DNA of 64,000 nt. Origin: Planctomycetota bacterium. GTDB lineage: Bacteria > Planctomycetota > UBA1135 > UBA2386. The DNA lies in NCBI GenBank assembly GCA_016716265.1, contig JADJWQ010000006.1, positions 3,251,501 to 3,315,500 of the forward strand, read 5' to 3'. A program made the position numbers and the translations under genes. The notes under the pieces are model-generated. The model was not told the DNA's origin. It saw only the letters and a program-made list of their open reading frames with translations, and searched no databases. Positions 1 to 9,263 of this stretch are shown here, piece by piece. How positions within the stretch are numbered: the stretch's first letter is position 1; every line of letters begins with the position of its first letter.

Positions 1-161
1 GCCACCGCCTGCTGCTGCTGCAGGCCGAGGCCTGGGCGGCAGCCGGTGCGCCGGGAGACCGGGACCGCGCGATCGAGCAGGTGCGCGCAGTCAGCGCCGT
101 GCACGACGACGATCTCGTCGCCACCGAGGCGCGCGCGCTCCTCGACCGCCTGCAGCGCTGA
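1..161 (+). CDS. C-terminal end of a helical (TPR-like) protein, 5' part outside window
   Basis: An open frame reads from position 3 to a TGA at 159-161 and gives about 52 residues, beginning HRLLLLQAEAW and ending ALLDRLQR. The alternating Ala/Leu-rich helices with a short turn (AAGAPGDRD) look like the last repeat of a TPR-type helical protein. The gene begins upstream of the window, so the domain arrangement and function cannot be seen. A secreted hydrolase gene starts 56 bases downstream on the same strand. Assignment as TPR-like is a pattern impression only. Confidence 0.5.
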   Translation, partial: HRLLLLQAEAWAAAGAPGDRDRAIEQVRAVSAVHDDDLVATEARALLDRLQR

Positions 162-217
162 CCGCGATGGTTTCCCCACTCGACGGCCGCCCCGCCGCGC
201 GCGACGCTGGGAGTCCG

Positions 218-1570
218 ATGAACCGCTCCCCGCTCCGTGCGGCGGCCGCCGCGCTCCTCGCCTGTGGCCTGGCACCGGCACAGTTCGGCGCGCGGTTCGA
301 GCCGACCGCCGGTCGCATCCTGCACGGCGTCGGCCAGGAGTCCTTCTCGACCGCCGCGTTCAACCGCGTGCCCCAGTACGAGGCGGCGATGGGCGTGGCG
401 CTCGCGCCCGCGATCGACAAGACCTACCTGACGCTGTCGCTCTACCTGACGAGCCCGCGCAATCCACGTGCGCGGTTCCTGAGCTACCTCGGGTCGGTCG
501 CGGCGACCGGCAAGGTCCCGGAGGTCGGCATCGACATCCTGCCCGACGCGGCGGTCGTGGCCGGGGCCTACGACGCCGAGATCACGCAGATGGCGCGCGA
601 CTTCGCCGGCTACAGCATGCCGAACTTCGCGCGGCCCGGCGTCGAGATCGCCAATGGCTGGAACGCCTACTCGCCGACCGTCTTCCCTGCCGCGTGGCGC
701 CACGTCGTCGACGTGTTCCGGCGCGAGAACGCCGACAACGTCGCGTTCGTCTGGTGCATCGCCGCAGCCGGCTACAGCACGTTCGACACGTTCGATGCGC
801 AGGGCAACGGGCTCTGGTACCCGGGCGACGAGTACGTGGACTGGATCGGTCTCGACCTGTTCGACGCCTCGAACTTCAGCGGCGCGAGCCCGCCGGGCTC
901 GAGCCACTCGAACTCGCTCGCGCTGTGCGCGTTCGCCTGGCGGCGCAAGAAGCCGGTGATGATCGCCGAGTGCACGGCGAAGGGGCTCGGCATCATGGCG
1001 GCCGGCAATGCACAGGCGTATTGGAACGCGTGGTTCCAGCCGTTCTTCGGGTTTCTCGACGCACATCCGGTGATCCGCGAGTTCAGCTACATCAACTGGG
1101 ACTGGAGCCTGACGACGCAGTGGCCCACGTGGCTGAACGCAGACCTCACGGTCAACGCGAGTCTCACGGCGCTCTACCTCCAGCAGCTCTCGCAGCCGCG
1201 CTACCTGCACAAGGGCCCGACGTCGCCGTTCGTCGGCCCGTGGCCGGTCCGGTTGCGCGTCGACGCGAGCGGGCAGCCGATCTCGTTCGGCTTCGACGGG
1301 CTGACGCCTGGGGTCGACGTCTACGTCGCATTCGGCCTGCGCAGGATCGTCGCCGACCCGGGCACCGGCGAGCGCGACCGCGACTACGGCCTCGAGCTGC
1401 CCCCGGCCGGCTGGCTGAAGGTCGACCCGCTCGTCGTCGTCAGCGCCGGGCCGGCGCCCGCGTCCGGACCGATGACGTTCACGTTCCCGCCGCAGACCGG
1501 CCCGGCGACCGTCTACGTGCAGGCGCTGCACGACGGGCGCCTCAGTACGGAGCTGCGGATCGACTTCTGA
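218..1570 (+). CDS. Secreted glycoside hydrolase, GH26-like (clan GH-A)
   Basis: This 450-residue protein is probably an exported beta-mannanase-type glycosidase. The start at 218 was chosen because it begins a clean signal peptide (MNRSPLRAAAAALLACGLAPAQ) and follows a GGGAG ribosome site; an in-frame ATG at 167 would put 17 arginine/proline-rich residues in front of the signal. The catalytic domain fills about residues 30-330. E143 in VEIANGWN occupies the place of the acid/base in the EMNG-type motif of GH26, and E251 in KPVMIAE fits the nucleophile at the end of strand seven of a GH-A barrel. WYPGDEYVDWIGLDLFD between them is also typical of GH26. After about residue 345 comes a beta-rich tail ending TVYVQAL-STELRIDF, which resembles the C-terminal module of other secreted proteins in this window. 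The exact GH family and substrate are inferences. Confidence 0.7.
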   Translation: MNRSPLRAAAAALLACGLAPAQFGARFEPTAGRILHGVGQESFSTAAFNRVPQYEAAMGVALAPAIDKTYLTLSLYLTSPRNPRARFLSYLGSVAATGKVPEVGIDILPDAAVVAGAYDAEITQMARDFAGYSMPNFARPGVEIANGWNAYSPTVFPAAWRHVVDVFRRENADNVAFVWCIAAAGYSTFDTFDAQGNGLWYPGDEYVDWIGLDLFDASNFSGASPPGSSHSNSLALCAFAWRRKKPVMIAECTAKGLGIMAAGNAQAYWNAWFQPFFGFLDAHPVIREFSYINWDWSLTTQWPTWLNADLTVNASLTALYLQQLSQPRYLHKGPTSPFVGPWPVRLRVDASGQPISFGFDGLTPGVDVYVAFGLRRIVADPGTGERDRDYGLELPPAGWLKVDPLVVVSAGPAPASGPMTFTFPPQTGPATVYVQALHDGRLSTELRIDF

Positions 1571-1667
1571 CAGCACGGCCCCTGCAGAGGTCGCGTCCGC
1601 ATCGACGCTGTGGCGACGACCCGGTCACGGCGGCGCACGCTTGCCGCGCCCGCACCTCCGCGCTGGC

Positions 1668-1673
1668 TATGCT
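1668..1673 (+). promoter_or_regulatory. TATGCT, -10-like element
   Basis: TATGCT fits the TANNNT form of a sigma-70 type -10 hexamer and lies 38 bases before the start at 1712. No good -35 match is visible. AT-rich hexamers are scarce in this DNA and recur just upstream of many genes here. Confidence 0.4.
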
Positions 1674-1711
1674 GCAGGTGCCTGCCCCGCGACCCGCGCC
1701 CGCGCCGAACC

Positions 1712-3532
1712 ATGTCGCTCCTCTTCCTTCGCTGCGCCGGGGCACTGCGCTCCGCGCTGCTGCTCTCCGTTCCGCTGGCGGGCCTGCCGGCCCAGATCCT
1801 CGAGAAGCCCGGGGACGGGCCGCTCGACAATCCGCGCGCCGGCGGCGCCGGCGTCGCATCGACGAGCATCGTGACCCGCGGTCCGTTCGTGAGCCGTCAG
1901 GTCAACGTCGATGCGAGTGGAGCCAATATCCCGAACGACGCCGCCAACGAGCCCTCGATCGGGATCGACCCGACCAACCCGGCCAACCTCGTGGCCGGCT
2001 GGCGACAGTTCGACAACGTCGCCTCCAACTTCCGTCAGGCCGGCTACGCGTACAGCCACGACGGAGGTCTCACCTGGACGCACCCCGGCTCGCTGCAGCC
2101 GGGCTTCTTCAACAGCGACCCGGTGGTCGACACCGACGCCAACGGGGTGTTCTTCTACCTCGGCTACCCGTCGGGCTCGACGCTGAACCTGTTCCGCTCC
2201 GCCACCGCAGGCACCACGTGGACCGGGCCGGTCGTCACGCCCGGCGGCGACAAGGCGTGGATGACGATCGACAAGGGCAACTCGATCGGCCGGGGCCACA
2301 TCTACATCATGTGGCAGGTCGCGAGTGGGCCCAACACGTTCACGCGCTCGACCAATGGGGGCGCGAGCTTCTCCCCGGCGATCCCGGTCACGAACACGCC
2401 GACCTTCGGGACGATTGCCGTCGACGACTCAGGGACACTGTACGCCGCGGGCCTCCGCGGCCAGCGCTTCTCGTCGTTCCTGATGGCGCGCTCGACCAAC
2501 GCGAAGGACCCGGCGCAGACACCGACCTTCACCACTGTCTCGATCAGCATGGGCGGCAGCCTCGGCTTCAGCCTCCCGCCGAACCCGGGCGGGCTGCTCG
2601 GCCAGGCGCAGGTCGCGGTCGATCCCAGCCGACCCGGCTACGTCTACGAGCTGTGCTCGGTCGTGCCGACCAGCGGACCCAACGCGATGGACGTGCACAT
2701 CGTCCGCAGCACGAACGGTGGCCTGAGCTTCGGCGCGCCGGTCCGCGTCAACGACGATCCCGCGAGCGGCGCCTGGCACTGGTTCGGCACCTTCTCGGTG
2801 GCACCCGACGGGCGCATCGACGTGGTGTGGAACGACACGCGCAGCAGCGGCGTCGCCACGCTCTGCGAGACGCGCTACGCATACTCGCTCGACGCCGGGC
2901 AGACCTTCTCCCGGAGCACACCGATCTGCCCGCAGTTCGACAGCACCGTGGGCTGGCCCAACCAGAACAAGATCGGCGACTACTACGACATGCGCTCCGA
3001 CGCGGCGGCCGCCAATCTGATCTACTCGGCCACCCACAATGGTGAACAGGACGTGTGGTTCGTGCGCGTGGGCGATTGCAACGACAACGGTGCGCACGAC
3101 TCGACCGACATCGCGACCGGCTTCAGCTTCGACAGCAACGCGGACACGATTCCGGACGAGTGCCAGTTCCGGCAGACCGAGCTCGGCTCCGGCACCGGCC
3201 TCCACCTGCTCGTCGGCGGCGACGACCTCACGCAGCCCGGCAGCCGCGCGACCGTGCAGGTCCAGGACGGGCCCGCGAACAGCCCGGTGTTCCTGGTCGT
3301 CTCGGTGGCGCTCCTCGCCAATCCGCTGCCGCTGCCCGGCGGCGGCCTCCTGCTGGCCGACCCCACCGCCGGCTTCGCCGCCGTCGCGGCGAACACCAAT
3401 GCGCTCGGCAAGCTCGGCCTGACGATCCAGGGCGGCCCGAGCGCGATCTACCACCTGTACCTCCAGGCAGCGATGCTCAGCGGAATGAACCTGCTGGTGT
3501 CGAACGCGGTCGACGTGCAGCTCGGGCGCTGA
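1712..3532 (+). CDS. Secreted BNR/sialidase-like repeat protein with calcium-type stretch and C-terminal module
   Basis: The start at 1712 gives a signal peptide (MSLLFLRCAGALRSALLLSVPLAGLPAQ) and a 606-residue product; the frame is open further upstream but arginine-rich there. Asp-box-like repeats of the BNR type are visible: HDGGLTW near residue 117, STNGGASF near 213 and STNGGLSF near 333, with QNKIGDYYDMRSD following. These point to a six-bladed propeller as in exo-alpha-sialidases, although many planctomycete members have no proven sialidase activity. Around residues 454-480 an Asp/Asn/Cys-rich stretch (DCNDNGAHDSTDIATG, then DTIPDECQ) resembles the dockerin-like cation-binding repeats common in Planctomycetota. 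The last 110 or so residues form a beta-rich tail ending IYHLYLQAAMLSGMNLLVSN. Substrate unknown. Confidence 0.75.
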   Translation: MSLLFLRCAGALRSALLLSVPLAGLPAQILEKPGDGPLDNPRAGGAGVASTSIVTRGPFVSRQVNVDASGANIPNDAANEPSIGIDPTNPANLVAGWRQFDNVASNFRQAGYAYSHDGGLTWTHPGSLQPGFFNSDPVVDTDANGVFFYLGYPSGSTLNLFRSATAGTTWTGPVVTPGGDKAWMTIDKGNSIGRGHIYIMWQVASGPNTFTRSTNGGASFSPAIPVTNTPTFGTIAVDDSGTLYAAGLRGQRFSSFLMARSTNAKDPAQTPTFTTVSISMGGSLGFSLPPNPGGLLGQAQVAVDPSRPGYVYELCSVVPTSGPNAMDVHIVRSTNGGLSFGAPVRVNDDPASGAWHWFGTFSVAPDGRIDVVWNDTRSSGVATLCETRYAYSLDAGQTFSRSTPICPQFDSTVGWPNQNKIGDYYDMRSDAAAANLIYSATHNGEQDVWFVRVGDCNDNGAHDSTDIATGFSFDSNADTIPDECQFRQTELGSGTGLHLLVGGDDLTQPGSRATVQVQDGPANSPVFLVVSVALLANPLPLPGGGLLLADPTAGFAAVAANTNALGKLGLTIQGGPSAIYHLYLQAAMLSGMNLLVSNAVDVQLGR

Positions 3533-3544
3533 TCGCGGGGGGCC

Positions 3545-5626
3545 TCACCAGACCTTGACGCGCTGCTCCGGGGGCAGGTAGAGCGCCTGCCCCGGCTGCA
3601 CGTCGAAGGCCCGGTACCACGCGTCCTCGTTGCGCACGGTCGCGGCGCGATACTGGCCCGGCGCGTGCACGTTGGTCAGGAGCTGGTTGCGCAGCGACTT
3701 GTCGCGCGCCTTCGTGCGCCACACCTGCGCGAAGCCGAGGAAGAAGCGCTGCTCCGGCGTGAAGTCGTCGAGGACCATCCCCCCGCCGGCCATCAGCGCG
3801 AACTCGTAGGCGTCGAAGGCGGTCGCCAGCCCCGCGACATCGGCGATGTTCTCCCCGAGCGTCAGCCTGCCGTTGACCGCCAGATCGGGGAACGGGCGAT
3901 ACGTGTCGAACTGCGCCGCGAGCGCCGCACCGACCTCCTCGAACCTGGCGAAGTCCTCCGGAGTCCACCAGTTCGACAGCTTGCCGCGCTCGTCGAACAG
4001 CGCACCGCTCGAGTCGAAGCTGTGCGAGATCTCGTGCCCGATCACGACGCCGATCGCACCGTAGTTGACCGCGTCGTCGGCGAGCGGGTCGAAGAACGGC
4101 GCGTCGAGGATCGCCGCCGGGAAGATCAGCCGGTTCTCGAGTGGCAGATTCAGGGCATTGACCTCGTGCGGGAGCATGAACCACTCGCCGTGATCGACCG
4201 GCGTGCCCAGCTTGGCGATGTTGCGCCGGTAGTCGAAGAGGCTCGCTCGCGCCGCGTTGCCGAGCGCGTCGTCCGGACGCACATCGAGCGTGGAGTAGTC
4301 GAGCCAGCGGTCGGGGTAGCCCATTCCGACCCGCATGCCGGCGAGCTTCGCCTTCGCGCGCGCCTTCGTCGTCGGGCTCATCCACTCGAGCGCGTCGATC
4401 CGGTGACCGAACGCCGCGAGGATGTTGCGGACCATCTCGTCGGCGCGCGCCTTGGTCGCGGGGCTGAACCACCGTTCGACGTAGATCCTGCCGACCGCGA
4501 AGCCGAGCGCGCCGTCGACGGCCGCGACGGCGCGCTTCCAGCGCTCGGACTGCTCGGGCGTGCCGCTGAGCGCGGTGCCGTAGAACGCGAAGCTCTCGTC
4601 GGCGAATGCCTTCGGGAGCAGCGGCGACGCACGATCGAGCGCGTGGAACGTCAGGTAGTCCTTCCACGTGTCGAGCGGCTCGTGGCCGACGAGGTGCGCG
4701 ATGCCCGTCACCGCATCCGGCTGCCAGACGACGAAGTCGTCCTGCCGCGCGAGCCCGGCACCGTCGAAGAACGCGCCCCATTCCAGCCCCGGTGCGCGGG
4801 CAGCGAAGTCCGCTCGCTGCCACGCGTTCGCACCCTTCTTGACGTCGTTGGTGTCCTCGGCGGTCGCGTGGACCCGCGCGATCGCGGTCTCGAGCTCGAG
4901 GATCCGCGCCGCCTTGGCCTCGGCGTCCGCGACGCCCGCCAGCGACAGCACCGCCGCGACGTGCGCCGCGTACGCCGCGCGCGTGTCGGCCATGCCGTCC
5001 TGCAGGTAGAAGTCGCGGTCCGGGAGTCCGAGGCCACCCTGCACGAGATACGGCGCGTAGCGATCGGGCTGCAACAGGTCCTGCGACACCCACAGGCCGA
5101 ACAACCGATCGGTGTGCCAGTCGGTCGCATTGAGCAGGTCGACGTCGGCACGCAGCGTCGTGCCGAGATGACGGGCGAGCTGCGTCGCGTCACCGATCGC
5201 GGCGATCGCATCGAGCGCGGGCTGCATCGGCGCGAGCCCCTTCGCCTCGATCGTCGCCTCGTCCATGAAGGCGCGGAAGAAGTCGCCGATCTTGCGGCGA
5301 TCACCGGTCGCCTGTGGGTCGGCGGCAGCGGCCTCGACGATCTCGCGGCTGCGCGCGCGCGCCCGCTCGTCGACGATCGAGAACGCCGACCAGCGCGAGC
5401 GATCGGCCGGGATCTCGGTGCGCTCCTGCCACGTGCCATTGACGAAGCCGTAGAAGTCGTCGCCGGGCACCACCGAGCGATCCATGCCATCGAGATCGAC
5501 ACCGAAGTCGCCGAGCACCGGACGCGGCGCGTCCGGCGCGACGGCGGGTGCCCCGGTGTGGCAGCCGTTGAAGAGGAGCGCGACGAGGAGGGGAAGGACG
5601 CAACGCAGGCGATCTGGTGAGGACAT
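3545..5626 (-). CDS. M13-family zinc metallopeptidase lipoprotein (neprilysin/PepO type)
   Basis: This 693-residue protein is an M13 endopeptidase, which cleaves peptides up to roughly 40 residues. HEISH (H531, E532, H535) supplies the HExxH zinc site and ENIAD (E592, D596) the third zinc ligand motif. The bacterial family is usually 630-700 residues, so this copy is complete. The start at 5626 gives a lipoprotein signal (MSSPDRLRCVLPLLVALLFNGC) with a lipobox cysteine at residue 22, so it should be anchored in a membrane facing the periplasm or the outside. It opens with the usual DDFYGFVNGTW stretch and ends RVKVW. A TATCAT element lies 14 bases before the start. The gene converges with the BNR protein gene, with 12 bases between the stops. 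Confidence 0.95.
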   Translation of the reverse strand: MSSPDRLRCVLPLLVALLFNGCHTGAPAVAPDAPRPVLGDFGVDLDGMDRSVVPGDDFYGFVNGTWQERTEIPADRSRWSAFSIVDERARARSREIVEAAAADPQATGDRRKIGDFFRAFMDEATIEAKGLAPMQPALDAIAAIGDATQLARHLGTTLRADVDLLNATDWHTDRLFGLWVSQDLLQPDRYAPYLVQGGLGLPDRDFYLQDGMADTRAAYAAHVAAVLSLAGVADAEAKAARILELETAIARVHATAEDTNDVKKGANAWQRADFAARAPGLEWGAFFDGAGLARQDDFVVWQPDAVTGIAHLVGHEPLDTWKDYLTFHALDRASPLLPKAFADESFAFYGTALSGTPEQSERWKRAVAAVDGALGFAVGRIYVERWFSPATKARADEMVRNILAAFGHRIDALEWMSPTTKARAKAKLAGMRVGMGYPDRWLDYSTLDVRPDDALGNAARASLFDYRRNIAKLGTPVDHGEWFMLPHEVNALNLPLENRLIFPAAILDAPFFDPLADDAVNYGAIGVVIGHEISHSFDSSGALFDERGKLSNWWTPEDFARFEEVGAALAAQFDTYRPFPDLAVNGRLTLGENIADVAGLATAFDAYEFALMAGGGMVLDDFTPEQRFFLGFAQVWRTKARDKSLRNQLLTNVHAPGQYRAATVRNEDAWYRAFDVQPGQALYLPPEQRVKVW

Positions 5627-5640
5627 CGGGATCGCCCCGG

Positions 5641-5646
5641 ATGATA
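5641..5646 (-). promoter_or_regulatory. TATCAT, -10-like element for the M13 peptidase gene
   Basis: Read on the minus strand this is TATCAT, four of six matches to TATAAT, ending 14 bases before the ATG at 5626. The short distance implies a very short leader. No clear Shine-Dalgarno lies between. Confidence 0.4.
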
Positions 5647-5869
5647 GCCCTGCCGGACAGCGCGGAGGATTCATCACGCCTGCGGGCACGTCGATTGCGG
5701 CGAACGACCCGCATCGCGATTCCGGCCGCCCGCCCTCCCCGCGAACCGCGAGCCCGCGCAGAATCGATCAGGATTCATGTCGATCCGCCGGCGGACCCGT
5801 CGGTGGTCCGCCGCACGGCCCGACGCGACAACACCAGCCCAGCGAGTCCGTTCTTCGAGGATGTCCCCC

Positions 5870-6898
5870 ATGATCTCCCGACTCACCGTCGCGACGTGCG
5901 TGCTGGCGGCACCGCTCGTCTCCCAGGTCACCGCGTCGCTGCAGACCGAGTCGACGGTCGGTGTCGCGGCGAACGACGTCACGCAGAGCCTCGCCCCGGG
6001 GACTCCCCAGGCCGCGCTGACAGACCTGTCCGTGAGCTCTCCCGGCACCCTGTTCGCCGGCCCCGCGACGATGGCGATGACGTTCCGGACCTCACGGCCA
6101 CTGCGCGCCGGAATCAGCTGGCAGGGGAGCTCCAGCTACTTCCCGCCGATGTTCGTCGGCGGCACGGCCTGCACCGTCGGCAATCCCGGCATGCAGGAGC
6201 ACAGCCTGCTGTGGGTTCTGCAGGGCTCGGGCGGCGGAACGGTGATCGTCGATGTCGCGGGCGCGCAGGTCACCTCGGTGCTGTCGGGCACGGTGTACCT
6301 GTGGGTCGACGTCGGCGCGGACGGCTCGACCGAGTACGCCTATGCGCTCGGCATCGACGCCCGGCGCGCGGAGCGCGTCGCGCTCCCCGTCCGGATCCCG
6401 GCATCCGGCGCGCTGCCGGTCCGGATCCGCGCCAGCGTCTGCGTCTCCGGCGCGTCGCCGGGCTGGACGTTCCGGAAGTCGCTCGATTGCGATCTCGAAT
6501 TCGTGCCGGGGATCCATGCCGCGGCGATCTCCAGCTACGGGAGCGCGTGCGGCGCGGCGCTGACCGGCGCGGACCGATTCATGGCCGGCCTGCACCGCAT
6601 CGAGCTCACGTCGAGTGACGGACTGCCGAACGAGGCCACCGCATTCGTGTTCGGTTCGCAGCAGGTCGCGGTCCCGATCGGCGTCAGCGGCTGCACGCTG
6701 CACGTCGCGCCGCTCGGCGTGATCTTCCGCACGGCCGACGCGACCGGCCGGGCCGTCCTGTCGATCGACCTCCCGGCACCCATCCACGCCGCGACCGCCT
6801 ACGTGCAGGCCTTCTCGCTCGAGATCGGCACCGGCCAGGGCAACGAGGACTGGGAGGCGACGCAGGGGCTGCAGATCGCCTTCGCGGATCCGCGGTAG
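5870..6898 (+). CDS. Secreted protein of unknown function with C-terminal module
   Basis: The 342-residue product begins MISRLTVATCVLAAPLVSQ, a good signal peptide. The start at 5870 stands nine bases after GAGG (5857-5860); an ATG at 5861 is possible but has no spacing to that site. The mature protein is beta-rich with few charged clusters and no catalytic motif I recognise. Two parts can be seen: residues about 20-210 (with TMAMTFRTSRPL, QGSGGGTVIVDVAG and YLWVDVGADGSTEYAYALG), and from about 225 onward a tail starting SSYGSACG and containing SIDLPAPIHAATAYVQAF. That tail resembles the endings of the proteins at 218-1570, 1712-3532 and 37965-40229. It is divergent from the M13 peptidase gene. 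Function not assigned. Confidence 0.7.
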   Translation: MISRLTVATCVLAAPLVSQVTASLQTESTVGVAANDVTQSLAPGTPQAALTDLSVSSPGTLFAGPATMAMTFRTSRPLRAGISWQGSSSYFPPMFVGGTACTVGNPGMQEHSLLWVLQGSGGGTVIVDVAGAQVTSVLSGTVYLWVDVGADGSTEYAYALGIDARRAERVALPVRIPASGALPVRIRASVCVSGASPGWTFRKSLDCDLEFVPGIHAAAISSYGSACGAALTGADRFMAGLHRIELTSSDGLPNEATAFVFGSQQVAVPIGVSGCTLHVAPLGVIFRTADATGRAVLSIDLPAPIHAATAYVQAFSLEIGTGQGNEDWEATQGLQIAFADPR

Positions 6899-6986
6899 CC
6901 GTCCTCGCTACCGCAGCGCGGGACGAAACTCCCCATTGGCCAACGGGCGCGGTGCGGTCCGGGCGTGATCGCGCGATACTGCGCGC

Positions 6987-9200
6987 ATGTGGATCGCGCT
7001 CGTGCTCGCCGTCGCCGCACCGCAGACGCCTCCCGCTCTGCCATTGACTCCGCTGCCGCCGGCCGACGTCCACATCGACGGCTGGCTCGGGCAACGCATC
7101 GACGCGAACCGCACGGCGTGGCTCGACACCGTCGACCTCGACGCTCGGCTCGAGCCGTTCGAGCACCGACCGGCACGCCAGGCCTGGGCGGGCGAGCACC
7201 TCGGCAAGTGGCTGTGGGCCGCGTCGAAGTGCCAGGCCGCGACCGGTGACCCGCTGCTGCGCGCCCGGATCGACGACGCGGCACGACGGCTGATCGCGAC
7301 GCAGGAGGACGACGGCTACCTCGGTGCCTACCTCGCGCCACAGCGCTTCCAGCTGCTGCCGGGCGCGGACTGGGACGTGTGGACGATCAAGTACGCACTG
7401 CTCGGACTGCTCGAGTACCACCGCGCGACCGGGGATCCCGCGGCACTCGACGCGTGCCAGCGCGCCGTCGACCTGCTCATCTCCACGTTCGGCGCCGGAC
7501 AGCGCCCGATCACGAGCGCCGGCACGCACGTCGGCATGGCCGCGACCTCGATCCTGGAGGCCGTCGTCGGTGTCGGCGCAGCGACCGGTGCGACGCTTGA
7601 CCTCGCGTTCGCCCAGCGGATCGTCGACGCGCTCGACGCGCCGGGCGGACCACGCCTCCTGACCGGGCTCCGCACGCACGGCCGCGTCGCGCGGACCGCC
7701 AACGGCAAGGCGTACGAGCTGCTGTCGAACCTCGTCGGGCTGTGCGCGCTCTACCGCGCAACCGGGGATCGCACGCTGCTCGACGTCGTCGAGCGGGCGT
7801 GGGAGGACATCGTCGTTCGCGAGCTGCTGCCGACCGGCAGCGCCAGCTCGTTCGAGCATTTCGTCGGCGGAGGCCGGCTCCCGTCGACGCAGCGCACGAA
7901 TCCCGCGGAGACCTGCGTGACCGTGACCTGGCTGCAGCTCAACGTCCACCTGCTCGAGATCACCGGCGACGCCCGCTACGGCCGCGAGATCGAGCGCACG
8001 GCGTTCAATCACCTGCCTGCCGCGCAACGGCCCGATGGCGGCGCGTGGTGCTACTACACGGGTCTGTCAGGCACCAAGCCGTACGCGTCGACGATCACGT
8101 GCTGCTCGTCGAGTGGCCCGCGCGGCATGGCGCTCCTGCCGGAGGCCGCAGTGCTGGTCGACGCAGGCGGCGCACTGTGCGTGAACCTCCCGACCGCGCT
8201 CCACGGCACCGCGACGCTCGGCGGCAGGCGCGTGTCGTTCGCCCAGGATTCGGCGCTGCCGCGGGACGGTACGTCGACGCTGCGCTTCGGCGGCGAGCTG
8301 CCGGCGACGTTCGCGGTGCGGATCCGGCTGTCCGACTGGGCGGTGCCCGCGACGCTGACGATCGGAGACGACCAGCGTGCCGTGACCGAGCCGGGCTTCG
8401 TCGAGATCCCGGCGCGCACCTGGCGAGACACCGACACGCTCGTGATCCGCGTGAGCTGCGCCGGTCGCATCGCCACCGACCCCGCCGATCCGACGCGCGC
8501 GTATCTCGCGCATGGACCGTTCGTGCTCGCGTTCGACGAGCGGCTGACGCCCGCGATCCACGACGCACCGATCGCCGCGACGCCGGTCCTGCCGACCGGC
8601 AGCGGACGATCCGAGCTGCCGTTCGCCGCGACGGTCAGGATCGGTGGGGCGATGCGCACGGTGCCGATGCGCACCTTCGCCGACGTGGGCGCCGACGGCG
8701 CAGCGCACCGCGTGTGGATCGGAACGCAGCAGCGCGGCACCCTGTTCGCGGCACGCTCGGCGCGCAGCCGCGCCGGCAACGTCGACGGCTCGATCGCCGA
8801 CGGCGACCCCGACACCTTCGCGGTCACGTTCGACGGCACGCGCGCGGAGCAGGATTGGTATTCGCTCGAGCTCGCTCGGCCCACCACGGTGCGCAGCATC
8901 CGCTTCGCGCACGGTCACGTCTTCCACGACGGCGGGTGGTTCGACACCTCGGCATCGAAGCCGCTCGTCCAGGTCCGGCGCGCGCGCGACGGCGCCTGGG
9001 AGACGGTCGGGACACTCGACGCCTATCCGGCGACGACCGCGACCGACCACGGCGGGCTGCGCGACGGCGCGTCGTTCGAGCTCGCGTTCGCAGCACTCCT
9101 CGAGGACGTGCTGGCGGTACGTGTCGCCGGCGTCCCCGCCTGCGGCGACGACCCACGCCAGGCGTTCAGCTCCTGTGGTGAGCTGACGGCGCGACGCTGA
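6987..9200 (+). CDS. Exported beta-L-arabinofuranosidase-like glycosidase, GH127/DUF1680 family
   Basis: The 737-residue protein has an N-terminal signal (MWIALVLAVAAPQTPP) and an (alpha/alpha) barrel typical of GH127, which removes beta-L-arabinofuranosyl groups using a zinc-bound cysteine nucleophile. The family zinc/catalytic set is intact: E308 and C310 in PAETCVT, and the double cysteine C372-C373 in STITCCSSSGPRG, matching the ExC and CC motifs of the Bifidobacterium enzyme. The region GKWLWAASKC (about residue 76) and LLEYHRATGDP are also family-like. After residue about 590 there is an added discoidin-like domain (GNVDGSIADGDPDTF, then RSIRFAHGHVFHDGGWF) that may bind carbohydrate. 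The start follows GATACT by six bases, suggesting a leaderless message. The family also contains enzymes with other furanosidase specificities, so the sugar is an inference. Confidence 0.88.
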   Translation: MWIALVLAVAAPQTPPALPLTPLPPADVHIDGWLGQRIDANRTAWLDTVDLDARLEPFEHRPARQAWAGEHLGKWLWAASKCQAATGDPLLRARIDDAARRLIATQEDDGYLGAYLAPQRFQLLPGADWDVWTIKYALLGLLEYHRATGDPAALDACQRAVDLLISTFGAGQRPITSAGTHVGMAATSILEAVVGVGAATGATLDLAFAQRIVDALDAPGGPRLLTGLRTHGRVARTANGKAYELLSNLVGLCALYRATGDRTLLDVVERAWEDIVVRELLPTGSASSFEHFVGGGRLPSTQRTNPAETCVTVTWLQLNVHLLEITGDARYGREIERTAFNHLPAAQRPDGGAWCYYTGLSGTKPYASTITCCSSSGPRGMALLPEAAVLVDAGGALCVNLPTALHGTATLGGRRVSFAQDSALPRDGTSTLRFGGELPATFAVRIRLSDWAVPATLTIGDDQRAVTEPGFVEIPARTWRDTDTLVIRVSCAGRIATDPADPTRAYLAHGPFVLAFDERLTPAIHDAPIAATPVLPTGSGRSELPFAATVRIGGAMRTVPMRTFADVGADGAAHRVWIGTQQRGTLFAARSARSRAGNVDGSIADGDPDTFAVTFDGTRAEQDWYSLELARPTTVRSIRFAHGHVFHDGGWFDTSASKPLVQVRRARDGAWETVGTLDAYPATTATDHGGLRDGASFELAFAALLEDVLAVRVAGVPACGDDPRQAFSSCGELTARR

Positions 9201-9263
9201 GCCCCTGCCTCGCGCTACGCGGCGCTGGTGGATGCGGACTACCGCGGGGCGGTCGGTCGGCCC

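Noticed and set aside
46..3045. 999-codon plus-strand open frame over the GH26-like and BNR genes
   Set aside because: Arginine-rich translation, crosses two well-supported genes in another frame, no start context or domain.
3665..5620. 651-codon plus-strand frame opposite the M13 peptidase gene
   Set aside because: Mirror frame of a gene with complete zinc motifs; composition is Arg/Val/Glu-rich and featureless.
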